DNA from: a candidate division KSB1 bacterium
GTDB lineage: Bacteria > Zhuqueibacterota > Zhuqueibacteria > Zhuqueibacterales > Zhuqueibacteraceae
NCBI GenBank assembly: GCA_034506255.1
Contig: JAPDPX010000003.1
Coordinates: 310,001 to 374,000 of the forward strand
DNA: 64,000 nucleotides
Direction of reading: 5' to 3'
The translations under genes were made by a program, and so were the position numbers. The notes under the pieces are model-generated. The model was not told the DNA's origin and did not search any database. It saw only the letters and a list, made by a program, of their open reading frames with translations. Shown here piece by piece: positions 18,861 through 27,339 of this stretch (its first letter is position 1; the number at the start of each line of letters is the position of its first letter).

Positions 18861-19730
18861 ATGAGAAATATCAAGAAGCCCGTCACGCCGCATCCGCCGG
18901 TCCATCCTGCCGCTGAGCCTGCTGACAAAGCCATCCCACGCCTGTTGGAAACACACGGCGGGCTCATTTACAATCTGGGGTTGCGCATGTGCGGCCGGCC
19001 AACCGACGCGGAGGATTTGGTTCAGGAGACTTTCCTGCGCGCCTTCCGCAAGTGGGAGCAATTCGAAGGCCGCTCTGAACCGGCCACCTGGCTCTATACC
19101 ATCGCGGTGCGCGCCTGCCAGCGCCTCAAACGCAGGCGCGCCGGCCAGCCGCAACGCATGCAGTCGCTGGCCGAGCTGTTGCCCGACCCCGAAGCCGACG
19201 AAATTCCCGACCTGCCCGCCGATCACGACGGCCCGCTCGATCAGGTGTTGCGACGCGAAGCCCAGGAAGCGGTGCAACGGGCGCTCACCAAGCTGCCCCC
19301 GCCCTTTCGCATGGCACTGCTGCTCAAGGACATCGTGGAATTCTCCGTCGAAGAAGTGGCCCGGGTTTTAGGCATCAAAGAAGCCACCGTCAAAACGCGT
19401 GTGCATCGCGGCCGGCTGCTGCTGCGCAAGGAGCTGGCGAAGAAACTGCCCAAGCACAAGGCCCCGCCGCCCGATCACGAAAAGCAAGTCTGTTTGCATC
19501 TCCTGCATGCCAAACAGGAGGCCCTGGATCGCGGGGTGGAATTTCCTCTTGCCGCTGGCGAGTTGTGCTCCCGCTGCCAATCCCTGTTTGCCACGCTCGA
19601 TCTCACCCACGAAATTTGCCTCAACCTCAAGCGCGGGCCGTTGCCTGAGCCGCTGCGCCACTTGTTGCTGCAGGAATTCAAACACGCCGGCCGGGCTGGC
19701 GGCAGGCGTTCGGCCAGGCGCTCTGCTTGA
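18861..19730 (+). CDS. ECF-type RNA polymerase sigma factor with C-terminal cysteine-containing extension
   Basis: The 289-residue protein has sigma-70 region 2 (YNLGLRMCGRPTDAEDLVQETFLRAFRKW) and region 4 (KLPPPFRMALLLKDIVEFSVEEVARVLGIKEATVKTRVHRGR), with an acidic linker between them, so it is an ECF sigma. Beyond region 4 there is a roughly 80-residue extension ending in a cluster of cysteines (CSRCQ, then THEICL), which could bind zinc or act as a redox switch. No separate anti-sigma gene is adjacent, so control may lie in this extension. The start at 18861 is the first ATG with a coherent domain; the frame runs open upstream. The sulfur-metabolism block begins about 300 nt downstream on the same strand. 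Confidence 0.87.
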   Translation: MRNIKKPVTPHPPVHPAAEPADKAIPRLLETHGGLIYNLGLRMCGRPTDAEDLVQETFLRAFRKWEQFEGRSEPATWLYTIAVRACQRLKRRRAGQPQRMQSLAELLPDPEADEIPDLPADHDGPLDQVLRREAQEAVQRALTKLPPPFRMALLLKDIVEFSVEEVARVLGIKEATVKTRVHRGRLLLRKELAKKLPKHKAPPPDHEKQVCLHLLHAKQEALDRGVEFPLAAGELCSRCQSLFATLDLTHEICLNLKRGPLPEPLRHLLLQEFKHAGRAGGRRSARRSA

Positions 19731-20034
19731 ATTTTTTCATCAAAATTTCTGTTTCCCTCATGGGAATTTTCAACCGCGGCACAGCCGGGTTCGCCTCAGC
19801 TTCCAGAAGATTGCAATCTGCCATTGAGGGGAACTGGCGCGGCTCCAATGAAGGAGCAGCCGCCCGGGCAGTGGTGTTTTCGAAAATTGGCCTAATTCCT
19901 CTTGAATTGGGCGCTTGGCCCGGCCCGCAGAAATCCGCGGGAACCTTTTCCCCTGCCATGTCTCTAATCACCCAGAAAGCCCGACCGACCCGGGCAGGAC
20001 TACGGTTGAAACATCAACAAGAGGGCAGATTCTT
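19731..20034. other. Intergenic spacer before the sulfur block
   Basis: 304 nt with no credible ORF. It probably contains the promoter of the TSUP gene, but I see no clear -35/-10 pair. Confidence 0.5.
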
Positions 20035-20850
20035 GTGGAAACGAGTATGGCAGTGGGCTATGCCGCGATGCTGGCGTTGGGCGTGGTGCTGGGATTGATC
20101 GGCGCCGGTGGTTCGATTCTCACGGTGCCGGTGCTGGTGTATTTGTTCTCGGTGTCACCGTCGCAGGCGACCGGTTATTCCCTGGCAATCGTGGGCGCAA
20201 CGGCGCTGGCCGGCGCGATGGAATATCTGCGCCGCGGGCAATCCAACCCGCGCATGGCCCTGATCTTCGGCACCCCGGCCATTCTGGGTGTTTACCTGAC
20301 CCGGCGCTACCTCTTTCCCGCCATTCCGAATCCGGTGCTGCAATCCGGCAGCCTGGTCTTGAGCAAGGATGTTATGGTGATGATCGTCTTCGCAATCTTC
20401 ATGTTGATCACTTCCCTGGCCATGATTCGCAGCAAGAAGGAGGCGGAGCCGGCCGGGCCGCCGGTGGCACTGCCTGCCCGCAAAATCCCGCTCATCTTCG
20501 CGCTGGGTTTGGGCGTGGGCATTATCACCGGCTTCGTGGGCGCGGGCGGTGGCTTCATGATTTTGCCGGTGCTGGTGCTGCTCGGCGGCCTGCCCATGAA
20601 AGTGGCGATCGGGACCGATCTACTGATCATCGCCGCCAAATCGCTGATCGGTTTCATGGGCGAGGCGCAGGCCGTGGCCAACATCGATTACGGTTTTGTG
20701 GCGCTCATCACCCTGCTGCCGCTGGTGGGCATCGCCTTTGGCACCTATCTCAACAAGCATGCGCCTGCGGGCAAGCTCAAAATGGCGTTCGGCTGGTTCG
20801 TGCTGATCATGGGCGCCTACATCGTGACCAGAGAGTTGTTTCTGGCATGA
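20035..20850 (+). CDS. TSUP-family sulfite/organosulfonate exporter-like permease
   Basis: This is a multi-spanning membrane protein of 271 residues with the two TSUP repeats, each with a glycine-rich helix: VLGLIGAGGSILTVPVLVYLF and GIITGFVGAGGGFMILPVLVLLGG. TauE/SafE-type TSUP proteins move sulfite, sulfonates or thiosulfate across the inner membrane. I start at GTG 20035 because GAGGG lies 9 nt before it, whereas the next ATG (20047) has no ribosome site at proper distance. The sulfur-oxidation genes that follow suggest a role in exporting sulfite or taking up an oxidised sulfur species. Direction cannot be told from sequence. Confidence 0.85.
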   Translation: METSMAVGYAAMLALGVVLGLIGAGGSILTVPVLVYLFSVSPSQATGYSLAIVGATALAGAMEYLRRGQSNPRMALIFGTPAILGVYLTRRYLFPAIPNPVLQSGSLVLSKDVMVMIVFAIFMLITSLAMIRSKKEAEPAGPPVALPARKIPLIFALGLGVGIITGFVGAGGGFMILPVLVLLGGLPMKVAIGTDLLIIAAKSLIGFMGEAQAVANIDYGFVALITLLPLVGIAFGTYLNKHAPAGKLKMAFGWFVLIMGAYIVTRELFLA

Positions 20851-20939
20851 ACAGTCGGCATGCCGCATGCGCGCCGACACGGCTGGCGTGAACGTGTTGC
20901 CTGCGATAAAACTCAAACCATCATCAAGGAGGTTCGTTC

Positions 20940-22382
20940 ATGCTTTTTCGCATGTTGTATGACGAGAAGCTGGCGCAGGCCAGTTATCTGATCGGCTGCC
21001 AGCGCACCGGGGAGGCGATCGTGATCGATCCCGAACGTGACGTGGACCGTTACCTCGAGGCCGCGGCGCGCGAGGGCATGCAGATCACCGCCATCGCGGA
21101 AACCCACATCCATGCCGACTATCTCTCCGGCGCGCGTGAGCTGGCGGAACGCACCGGCGCCCGCCTGTACGTTTCCGATGAGGGTGACGCCAACTGGAAG
21201 TATCGCTGGCTCGACAAAAAAATGGGCGGGGGCAGCTATGATTACAAGCTGCTCAAGGATGGCGACAGTTTTCAAGTTGGCAACATCGAATTCAAAGCCA
21301 TGCACACTCCCGGTCACACCCCCGAGCACATCAGCTTCATGGTGACCGATCGCGGCGGCGGCGCCAATGAACCCATGGGCATTGCCACCGGTGATTTCGT
21401 CTTTGTCGGCGATGTCGGCCGGCCGGACTTGCTGGAAACCGCGGCTGGCCAGAGTGGCGCCAAGGAACCGGCGGCGCGCACGCTCTTCCACACCGTGCAG
21501 CGCTTCAAAAACCTGCCGGATTACCTGCAGGTTTGGCCGGCACACGGCTCCGGCAGCGCCTGCGGCAAAGCCCTGGGTGCCGTGCCGCAATCCACGGTCG
21601 GTTATGAAAAGCGCTTCAATCCCGCGATTGCCGACGCCACGGATGAAGAGCGCTTCGTGCAGGCCATTCTCAGCGGCCAGCCCGAGCCGCCGCTTTATTT
21701 CGCCCGCATGAAACGCGAGAACAAGGAGGGTCCGGCCATCCTCGGCAAGCTGCCGCAACCCCGGCCGCTCGAGGTGCAGGCACTGCGGCGCCTGGTGGAG
21801 GAAAAAGCCCCCATCGTTGACACCCGGCCGTGGCCGCAATTTCGCGAGAGCCACCTCCCCGGCGCGTTGTGGGCGCCACTCTCCAACTATTTTCCCAATG
21901 TCACCGGCTCCTATCTCGAGCCCAACCAGCCGTTCTACCTCATCGTCGCAGAACAACGCGTGCGGGAGGCGGTGATCGACTTGATTCGCATCGGTCTGGA
22001 TTCGGTGGCGGGCTATGCCACCCCGGAAACCTTCGCGCAATACCAGGCGGACGGCGGCAAAGTCGCCAATATTGCCGTGATGCCCATAACAAAACTCAAT
22101 GGCCAGCTCACCCGGCCCGACACGCTGGTCGTGGACGTGCGCGGCCTGGCGGAATTCACCGCCGGTCATCTGCCAGACGCACTGCATGTGCCCTACACGC
22201 AACTGCCCAGGCGCGTTGCTGAATTGCCGAAGGATCGCCGGCTGCTGGTGCACTGCCGCACCGACAATCGTTCCGCGATTGCCGCTGCCTGGCTCATGCG
22301 TCAAGGCTATGACGTGGTCCATCTCAGCGGCGGCTATGTCGCCTGGCAGAATGCCGGCGGCCAGATCGAAACACGCAACTAG
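20940..22382 (+). CDS. Metallo-beta-lactamase-fold hydrolase with two rhodanese domains (persulfide dioxygenase-like)
   Basis: Residues about 1-240 form an ETHE1-like metallo-beta-lactamase domain: THIHADYLSG (His56, His58, Asp60), HTPGHTPEH (His122, His126, His130) and GDFVFVGDVGRPD. ETHE1-type enzymes bind one iron and oxidise glutathione persulfide to sulfite. Two rhodanese-like domains follow. The first (VDTRPWPQF) has lost the catalytic cysteine. The second (VVDVRGLAEF, LLVHCRTDNRS) keeps it at Cys439. This resembles CstB-like multi-domain enzymes of sulfide oxidation. The start follows AAGGAGG, the strongest ribosome site in the block. A sulfite exporter gene precedes it and sulfur-transporter genes follow, matching sulfide detoxification. 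Confidence 0.92.
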   Translation: MLFRMLYDEKLAQASYLIGCQRTGEAIVIDPERDVDRYLEAAAREGMQITAIAETHIHADYLSGARELAERTGARLYVSDEGDANWKYRWLDKKMGGGSYDYKLLKDGDSFQVGNIEFKAMHTPGHTPEHISFMVTDRGGGANEPMGIATGDFVFVGDVGRPDLLETAAGQSGAKEPAARTLFHTVQRFKNLPDYLQVWPAHGSGSACGKALGAVPQSTVGYEKRFNPAIADATDEERFVQAILSGQPEPPLYFARMKRENKEGPAILGKLPQPRPLEVQALRRLVEEKAPIVDTRPWPQFRESHLPGALWAPLSNYFPNVTGSYLEPNQPFYLIVAEQRVREAVIDLIRIGLDSVAGYATPETFAQYQADGGKVANIAVMPITKLNGQLTRPDTLVVDVRGLAEFTAGHLPDALHVPYTQLPRRVAELPKDRRLLVHCRTDNRSAIAAAWLMRQGYDVVHLSGGYVAWQNAGGQIETRN

Positions 22383-22703
22383 TGGTCTGTTGCCTTGAAA
22401 AGTCCAGCCAGCGCGGTGTCCATTCGGCAAGACTCCTGCGAAAACGCCGGCACGCTGCCGGGTCGGCCGCAGGATTTAGCGGCATGACATGACGGGGGCC
22501 AACTGGACGAAGCAAGGCAACAGCGCAGCAGGCCGGCGGGTGTTCCCTGCCAGGCCGCGGGCAGCGAAACGGAGAGCAGTCGCCGGCAATGTTTCCGGCT
22601 TTCTGTCGCGCAGCACACTGGCAGATCGTCTCCGGTTCGCCGCAGCCTCTGATCAATCAAAGCACACACAAAAAGGGTCACTTAATTTGCGAGGTTCCTG
22701 TAT
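22383..22703. other. Intergenic spacer within the sulfur block
   Basis: 321 nt without a credible ORF. TGATCAATCA at about 22650-22660 is a short palindrome, weak as a Crp/Fnr-type site. An internal promoter for the YeeE/YedE genes is possible. Confidence 0.45.
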
Positions 22704-23201
22704 ATGACGGAAGTCGTCGTTTGGAGCGGCTGGGTTGGCGGGCTGGCCGTTGGTACCTACGCACTGCTGCAGTGGCTCGTCTCCGGCAATGCCCTGGGCG
22801 CTTCCACCGGTTTCGGCAACATCTGCAGCTATGTTTCCAATGCCCCGTTTTTCCACGAGGGCGAATATCAAAACGCCAACAACTGGCGGCTGTGGTTTCT
22901 TCTCGGCATTCCGCTCGGCGGGCTGCTGGCGGCGCTGACCTCGCCGGGTGAAATCGTCGTCAGCTTTGCGATGGGCGAAATGTATGACCACGTGCTGCCG
23001 CAGGCCTTGTGGGCCAAAGCCCTGGTGCTGACTCTCGGCGGCGTGATGATCGGCTACGGGGCGCGCCTGGCGGGTGGCTGCACCAGCGGCCATGCCATTG
23101 CCGGCATCGCCATGCTCAATCCCCCCAGTGTGCTCGCCTCCGCCGGCTTTTTTGTGGGCGGCTTTATTATGGTGCAGCTGCTCTTTCGGCTGCTGGTTTG
23201 A
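22704..23201 (+). CDS. YeeE/YedE-type sulfur transporter, first half
   Basis: The 165-residue protein has about four membrane helices. The conserved cysteine motif is GGCTSGHAIAGI; such cysteines in YeeE proteins pass thiosulfate sulfur through the membrane. It starts MTEVVVWSGWVGGLAVG and is closely followed by the second half of the transporter. Two-gene versions of this family are common, so I take it as a genuine split rather than a frameshift. The start has GAGGTT upstream. With the second half it likely takes up thiosulfate or a sulfane sulfur. Confidence 0.88.
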   Translation: MTEVVVWSGWVGGLAVGTYALLQWLVSGNALGASTGFGNICSYVSNAPFFHEGEYQNANNWRLWFLLGIPLGGLLAALTSPGEIVVSFAMGEMYDHVLPQALWAKALVLTLGGVMIGYGARLAGGCTSGHAIAGIAMLNPPSVLASAGFFVGGFIMVQLLFRLLV

Positions 23202-23220
23202 CACAGGAGAATGACAGAAG

Positions 23221-23688
23221 ATGAAGAAGTACTCGTTTCTGCTGTTTGGGGCGCTATTCGGTTTCATTCTCAGCCGCGCCGGCGCCACCACTTACGATTT
23301 CTACGCCAGGCTGTTTTTATTCGAGGATCTGCAGCTCTTGTGGGTCATCGCCATGGCCGCAACCCTCGCTGCGCTCGGCGTCGCGGTGCTCAGGCTCGTG
23401 AAGGCCCGCTCGCTGTTTGACGGCAAGCCCATCGCCTTCAGGGGCAAACCATACAAGGCCACGCTGATTCCCGGCTCCCTGCTGTTCGGTTTGGGCTGGG
23501 GACTGGCGGGCGCCTGCCCCGGCACCGCACTCGCGATGTTGGGCGAAGGCAAGCTGGCCGCGCTGTTCACGCTGCTCGGCATCTTGCTGGGAACCTGGCT
23601 CTATGGTTTGCGGGAAAGCCGGGCCAAAGCGCTGCCCGTCTCGGCTGCGGTTGCGACCTCCCGCACCTCGCGCCTGGAAACGGTCTGA
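23221..23688 (+). CDS. YeeE/YedE-type sulfur transporter, second half
   Basis: A membrane protein of 155 residues and the partner of the gene 19 nt upstream. The conserved half-motif is GWGLAGACPGTALAMLGEGK, with the second transport cysteine in GACPG. The helix at the N-terminus (KKYSFLLFGALFGFILSRAGAT) and the TLIPGSLLFGLGWG segment are characteristic. It has its own ATG, a plausible AGGAGA sequence further upstream and no overlap with the first half. Together the two halves correspond to one full-length YeeE transporter. Confidence 0.88.
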   Translation: MKKYSFLLFGALFGFILSRAGATTYDFYARLFLFEDLQLLWVIAMAATLAALGVAVLRLVKARSLFDGKPIAFRGKPYKATLIPGSLLFGLGWGLAGACPGTALAMLGEGKLAALFTLLGILLGTWLYGLRESRAKALPVSAAVATSRTSRLETV

Positions 23689-23870
23689 AGCCGGACGTCT
23701 CATCACCGCCAGGGTCATCCTGCAGGGATCCTGCGCTGTCTGGCGCACAGGATCCCTGCGGAATGACACCGGCAAAGCAGGAAAACAACGCACGCGTGAG
23801 CGTGCCCGTTTTTGCCGTCGGCACTGGTAATTTGAACTGATGAATTGAATCTTGCACAGGAGAGATGATT

Positions 23871-24212
23871 ATGAGCAAGCCCATTGAAATCACCGATGCC
23901 AATTTCAAGCAGGAAGTGCTGGAGTCCCCCATTCCGGTACTGGTCGATGTCTGGGCCGACTGGTGCATGCCCTGTCGCATGGTGGCGCCCGCAGTGGAAG
24001 CCATCGCAGCGCAATATGCCGGCCGCGTGAAAGTCGGCAAAATGGACGCCGACAACAACGACATGCCCTCGGAACTGGGCATTCGCGGCATCCCCACGCT
24101 GCTGTTGTTCCGCGGCGGCAAAGTGGTGGATCGTATCGTCGGCGCGGTGCCGCAAAAAGTGATTGCCAGTCACCTCGATCAAGTGCTGGCCTCTGGTGCC
24201 CCGTCAGCTTGA
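23871..24212 (+). CDS. Thioredoxin-like protein with WCMPC active site
   Basis: At 113 residues this is a standard-length thioredoxin. The active site is WCMPC (Cys32, Cys35), with Met in place of the usual Gly, and the cis-proline loop GIRGIPTLLLF is intact. There is no signal peptide, so it is cytoplasmic. I start at 23871 because AGGAGAG lies 7 nt upstream; a closer ATG at 23865 has no room. Located inside the sulfur block, it may reduce persulfide intermediates released by the rhodanese enzyme rather than act as the general thioredoxin. Confidence 0.9.
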   Translation: MSKPIEITDANFKQEVLESPIPVLVDVWADWCMPCRMVAPAVEAIAAQYAGRVKVGKMDADNNDMPSELGIRGIPTLLLFRGGKVVDRIVGAVPQKVIASHLDQVLASGAPSA

Positions 24213-24606
24213 TTCATCCCAATGGCCGCCCGGCAGGTCATGCCAACAGTGCCGCAGCAAGGCTTGACACTGTGCCCGAGTTTTCACAAAATTTCTGCCG
24301 GATCAGCGGGAGAGCAGCCGGACTTTTTCACGGCGGCAGACTTCCGGCGCCCGCGGGAGGGTTGTTGCAACAGCCGGACTGCTGGATGATACCTCGCGGC
24401 GTCATTCCGGCAATCGACCGAAGGCCGGGAAGGCCCGGCCATGCCGCGGTGAGCATCAACACGGCGGGCTGCGGCTTTGTCACTCGCGATTATTGGGAAA
24501 GAATCACCGGCCGAACCCTCGCGAGAGATGCTTGTCAATACAACGTTAAGTTGGCACCTTCCCCCCCCAAATGTCATTCTGGAAGAATCTTTTTGAGTGC
24601 TTGGGA
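24213..24606. other. Gap between thioredoxin gene and MITE-like element
   Basis: No gene recognised. High-GC, low-complexity overlapping frames only. Confidence 0.5.
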
Positions 24607-24730
24607 CTAGTGCACTGTTACGTTAATTTTTGTAGCCGCGCCCCCTCGTGGCTCGCGGCTGAAGGAGCAAAAATTCATTAGCCGCCCACAAGGGACGGGG
24701 ATTGCAGAATTCACGTTTACAGTGCACTAG
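24607..24730. mobile_element. MITE-like element with terminal inverted repeats
   Basis: The left end reads CTAGTGCACTGTTACGT and the right end is the complement of CTAGTGCACTGTAAACGT, giving inverted termini that match at nearly every position over about 17-25 nt. Both ends lie in CTAG, so a TA within CTAG would be the duplicated target, as in IS630-type transposition. The 124-bp interior carries an inner AATTTTTG/CAAAAATT inverted pair and no ORF. It is therefore non-autonomous, and its transposase would be elsewhere. Confidence 0.65.
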
Positions 24731-24868
24731 ACAGGCAGCAATCCCAGCATTGAAGAAGATTTCTCCGGAATGACAGTTTTGAGTCGTGGAGGGGATTTTG
24801 GAACCCAACGTTGCAGCATTGTCATTTTGGCAGGCGTTTGGCCTCTCGCCGCGCACCGCCAGCTCGTG

Positions 24869-25543
24869 ATGGAAAAACGTCAGATCCTCCAGAAATTCCC
24901 GCTTTATCGTGCCGCGCCCGGCACGCTGCGGGATCAACTCCTCCAGGCCGCAAGCTCTGCCCGCCTGCTGCCGGGGGAGTTTTATTTTCAGGAAGGGGGC
25001 GTTTGCCATCATATTCCGCTGGTGGGCACCGGCAGCTTGCGCGTCTATAAAAGCGGCGAGCGCGGTCGTGAGATAACTCTGTATCATGTACGGCCGGGAG
25101 AAAGCTGCATTCTCACCGCCGCCTGTCTGCTCGGGCATCGCAATTACCCGGCGAGCGCAGTCGCGGAGGAAGTGGTCGAGGCCGTGCTTTATCCGGCGCC
25201 ACTGTTTCGGGAATGGATTGCCCGCCATGAAGAGGTGCGGCGCTTTGTTTTCGCATTGCTGGCCACCCGCCTGGCGGAAGTGATGACCCTGGTGGAAGAA
25301 GTCGCGTTTGGCAAACGGGACCTCCAGCTCGCACGCTTTCTGCTCGAACGTTTTGCCAATCAGGGGCGGCCGCGCCGCACGCTGGCCGTCACCCATGAGC
25401 AGATCGCCGCGGAGCTGGGCTCGGCGCGCGAAGTCGTCAGCAGATTGCTCAAGGAGTTCGAGCGCCGGGGTGCGGTGGCGTTGGGCCGCCGCCGGCTGCA
25501 TCTGCAGAATGAAGAAGTGCTGCGCCGCCTGGCGGAAGAGTAA
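24869..25543 (+). CDS. Crp/Fnr family transcriptional regulator
   Basis: The 224-residue protein has an N-terminal cyclic-nucleotide-binding-fold domain (about 1-140; ending around EEVVEAVLYPAPLFREW) and a C-terminal winged helix (TLAVTHEQIAAELGSAREVVSRLLKEFERRG, the classic Crp HTH). Cysteines in GGVCHH and SCILTAACLL could sense persulfides or metals. It is embedded in the sulfur block, so its effector may be sulfide- or redox-related. I start at ATG 24869, the first ATG giving a coherent domain; the ribosome site is weak. A candidate binding site lies 200 nt downstream, before the DUF2892 gene. Confidence 0.88.
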   Translation: MEKRQILQKFPLYRAAPGTLRDQLLQAASSARLLPGEFYFQEGGVCHHIPLVGTGSLRVYKSGERGREITLYHVRPGESCILTAACLLGHRNYPASAVAEEVVEAVLYPAPLFREWIARHEEVRRFVFALLATRLAEVMTLVEEVAFGKRDLQLARFLLERFANQGRPRRTLAVTHEQIAAELGSAREVVSRLLKEFERRGAVALGRRRLHLQNEEVLRRLAEE

Positions 25544-25745
25544 TGCCCCGTTGAAAGCCACGCACCGGGGCACTGCGACAACGGCCCGGTCTGCCCGGCA
25601 AAACTCCGCCAGTTGTCTTCCCCGGATGCTTGCGGAATCCCGGCGCGATGATGAGGCCGGCATGTTTCCGCGATCCGCCAACCGCTCATGCCAGGGTGAG
25701 GGCTTTGCGATCCCCCGCGTGGCGGCGCACTTTTTTGCTGCCTCG
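25544..25745. other. Spacer after the Crp/Fnr gene
   Basis: About 200 nt with no credible ORF, leading into the candidate Crp/Fnr-controlled promoter. Confidence 0.45.
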
Positions 25746-25786
25746 GTGACAAAGTCACGGAAAAGTGCATGCCAATCTGCTATCTT
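25746..25786 (+). promoter_or_regulatory. Candidate Crp/Fnr-controlled promoter for the DUF2892 gene
   Basis: GTGAC-AAA-GTCAC at 25746-25758 is a perfect inverted repeat. A TATCTT -10 box with an extended TGC lies at 25781-25786. No -35 matches. With a start site about 7 nt past the -10, the repeat is centred near -41, the classical activating position for Crp/Fnr proteins. Confidence 0.5.
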
Positions 25787-25860
25787 GCAGGCAAACCAGC
25801 AGACATGCTGCGGAATGAAAATTGTTGTGAATGAACCATCACCTGCAACGGAGGTGTGTC

Positions 25861-26067
25861 ATGCAAGCAAATGTCGGTTCGCTCGACAAAGCCGTCCGCC
25901 TGATTCTGGCGCTGGTGCTTTTCAGTCTCTATTTCGTGCTGGAGGGCAACCTGCGCTTTCTTGCGCTGGTAGGTTTCGTACCCCTGCTCACCGGCCTGGT
26001 GTCCTGGTGCCCGCTTTATGCGCTTTTGGGATTGAGCACCTGCGCCACCAAGCCGGCGCGGCAATGA
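25861..26067 (+). CDS. DUF2892 inner-membrane protein (YgaP-like)
   Basis: This 68-residue protein begins MQANVGSLDKAVRLILALV, the family signature, followed by a second helix and the conserved tail SWCPLYALLGLSTC. The two cysteines are typical of DUF2892, which is often fused or adjacent to rhodaneses in sulfur metabolism (for example in YgaP). The start at 25861 follows GGAGGTG. A candidate Crp/Fnr site lies upstream and a strong terminator downstream, so it is the last gene of the block and may have its own promoter. Confidence 0.88.
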   Translation: MQANVGSLDKAVRLILALVLFSLYFVLEGNLRFLALVGFVPLLTGLVSWCPLYALLGLSTCATKPARQ

Positions 26068-26085
26068 CAACACATCAGCCCCTGT

Positions 26086-26121
26086 CCCGGCATGGCCGTA
26101 AAGCCATGCCGGGGTGGTTTT
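26086..26121 (+). terminator. Rho-independent terminator at the end of the sulfur block
   Basis: CCCGGCATGGC (26086-26096) pairs with GCCATGCCGGG (26103-26113), an 11-bp perfect stem with a six-base loop, followed by GTGGTTTT. It lies 19 nt after the DUF2892 stop. Confidence 0.8.
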
Positions 26122-26754
26122 GAGTCACCCGCAACCCTCGCCAACGCCTTCCCCCGCCATCTTCCTTCCTGAATTTTGCATCCAGATTGATCCCCTCCGG
26201 GAGCACCGCCGATTTGATCGCGACGCCCAACCACCCAGGGGATGGAACAAGTCATTTTGCGGGACACCATTTTCGTGAGAGAAAAAATGAGTCGCGCTCA
26301 ACCTCAAACACAAACATTTCGCCCACGCAAGCAGGATTCCCACGAAAAAAACATTTCTTGGGAGAAAAGCCGTGACGCTATCGGCAAGCGGGCAAATCTC
26401 GCAGTCAGGGCCACTCCACATTCGAAAAAAGTTTTGCCGTAGTTCGACTGGAATAACTGATGGGTGCCGTGACATGGCCATTCCCCGGCAAAAACAGGTT
26501 GTCTCACGGAATGAATCACAGCAATGGTGGCAGGCAAGCTCGTGTTGCCGGTCACGCGGTGTTTAACGGCGGGCAGGCAGAAGATAAGCAGATCGAAGTA
26601 GGAGATGTTGGCGTTGTCCGCTGATTACGCGTATGCCACTCAGGACACTGGTGAATAGTGCCCCTCCCGCGGCAGGACCTCAAGCTGGCGGGCACAATGC
26701 GATGGAGCAGGACAGCTCGGCACGCACACCGAATCGACTGTCGGGGCTGGCGCC
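26122..26754. other. Intergenic region with an F1 repeat
   Basis: No credible ORF in this region; the hairpin repeat at 26304-26460 occupies its middle. The last 300 nt contain only low-complexity frames. Confidence 0.5.
26304..26460 (-). repeat. Dispersed hairpin repeat, family F1, copy 2
   Basis: The hairpin core is CCCACGAAAAAAACATTTCTTGGG. The flanking sequence (GCCGTGACGC, then CCACTCCACATTCGAAAAAAG and GGAATAACTG) matches the copy at 52203-52361 along about 155 nt, so the unit is longer than the hairpin alone. Confidence 0.7.
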
Positions 26755-27339
26755 TCAGGGTACAGCCTTCCTGCCCTCCTGTCCGGGCGGCGGCACGCCG
26801 TGCCGGGTGCCGCGATAGCGAGCGAAATCCCGCTGCTGCAGGCGTTCCACCAGCAGCACCGCGATCAAGGGCAACGCGGCATAGAAAGCGATCCACACCG
26901 GATACTGTCGTTTGAGTTCGACATAAGACTCAACCGGCGCGGCCGTCGCCAGATTGTTTGCGATCAACAGCAGCGTCCATAATATCAGGGTCCGCGGCGT
27001 TACATAGCCGAAGACATAAGCAGCCACCCTCCAGGGGTGCTCCCGGAGCGTGGCATTCTCCTTTGGGTCGAAATAATGCCTTTTGAAAGCCCGCAGGTCC
27101 ATCGCGGCCGTGGAGGGAAAGTTGTCAACCGGTCGAAAGAGATATTGGGCATGGAGACAGGTTGAACCGGCCACGACAGCCAATGCGGCTGCGATCAAAG
27201 CCGGCCAGCCGCCGCTTGCGAGGGGATTCAACTCCCGCGCCAGGTCCGGCGTGGCCATATGCGTGGTGATGCCGTCGGCAACGCGGGTCAGCAGCTCCAG
27301 GGCTGTCATCGTAACAAGTTCGACATGAGGACGCATCAT
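26755..27339 (-). CDS. Hypothetical membrane protein
   Basis: The 194-residue product has about four hydrophobic helices: residues ~45-65, 110-135, 155-175 and nearby. The opening MMRPHVELVTMTALELLTRVADGITTHMATPDLARELNPLASGGW resembles the start of DUF5658-like small membrane proteins, in which a Thr/Asn-Pro motif precedes the second helix. That comparison is weak. The start at 27339 has a GGAAA sequence upstream; the longer frame does not. No neighbour suggests a function. It is probably an independent gene. Confidence 0.5.
   Translation of the reverse strand: MMRPHVELVTMTALELLTRVADGITTHMATPDLARELNPLASGGWPALIAAALAVVAGSTCLHAQYLFRPVDNFPSTAAMDLRAFKRHYFDPKENATLREHPWRVAAYVFGYVTPRTLILWTLLLIANNLATAAPVESYVELKRQYPVWIAFYAALPLIAVLLVERLQQRDFARYRGTRHGVPPPGQEGRKAVP

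Noticed and set aside
22704..23688. Frameshifted single YeeE gene
   Set aside because: The second half has its own start codon, a separate frame and 19 nt of spacing, and two-gene YeeE/YedE arrangements are common.
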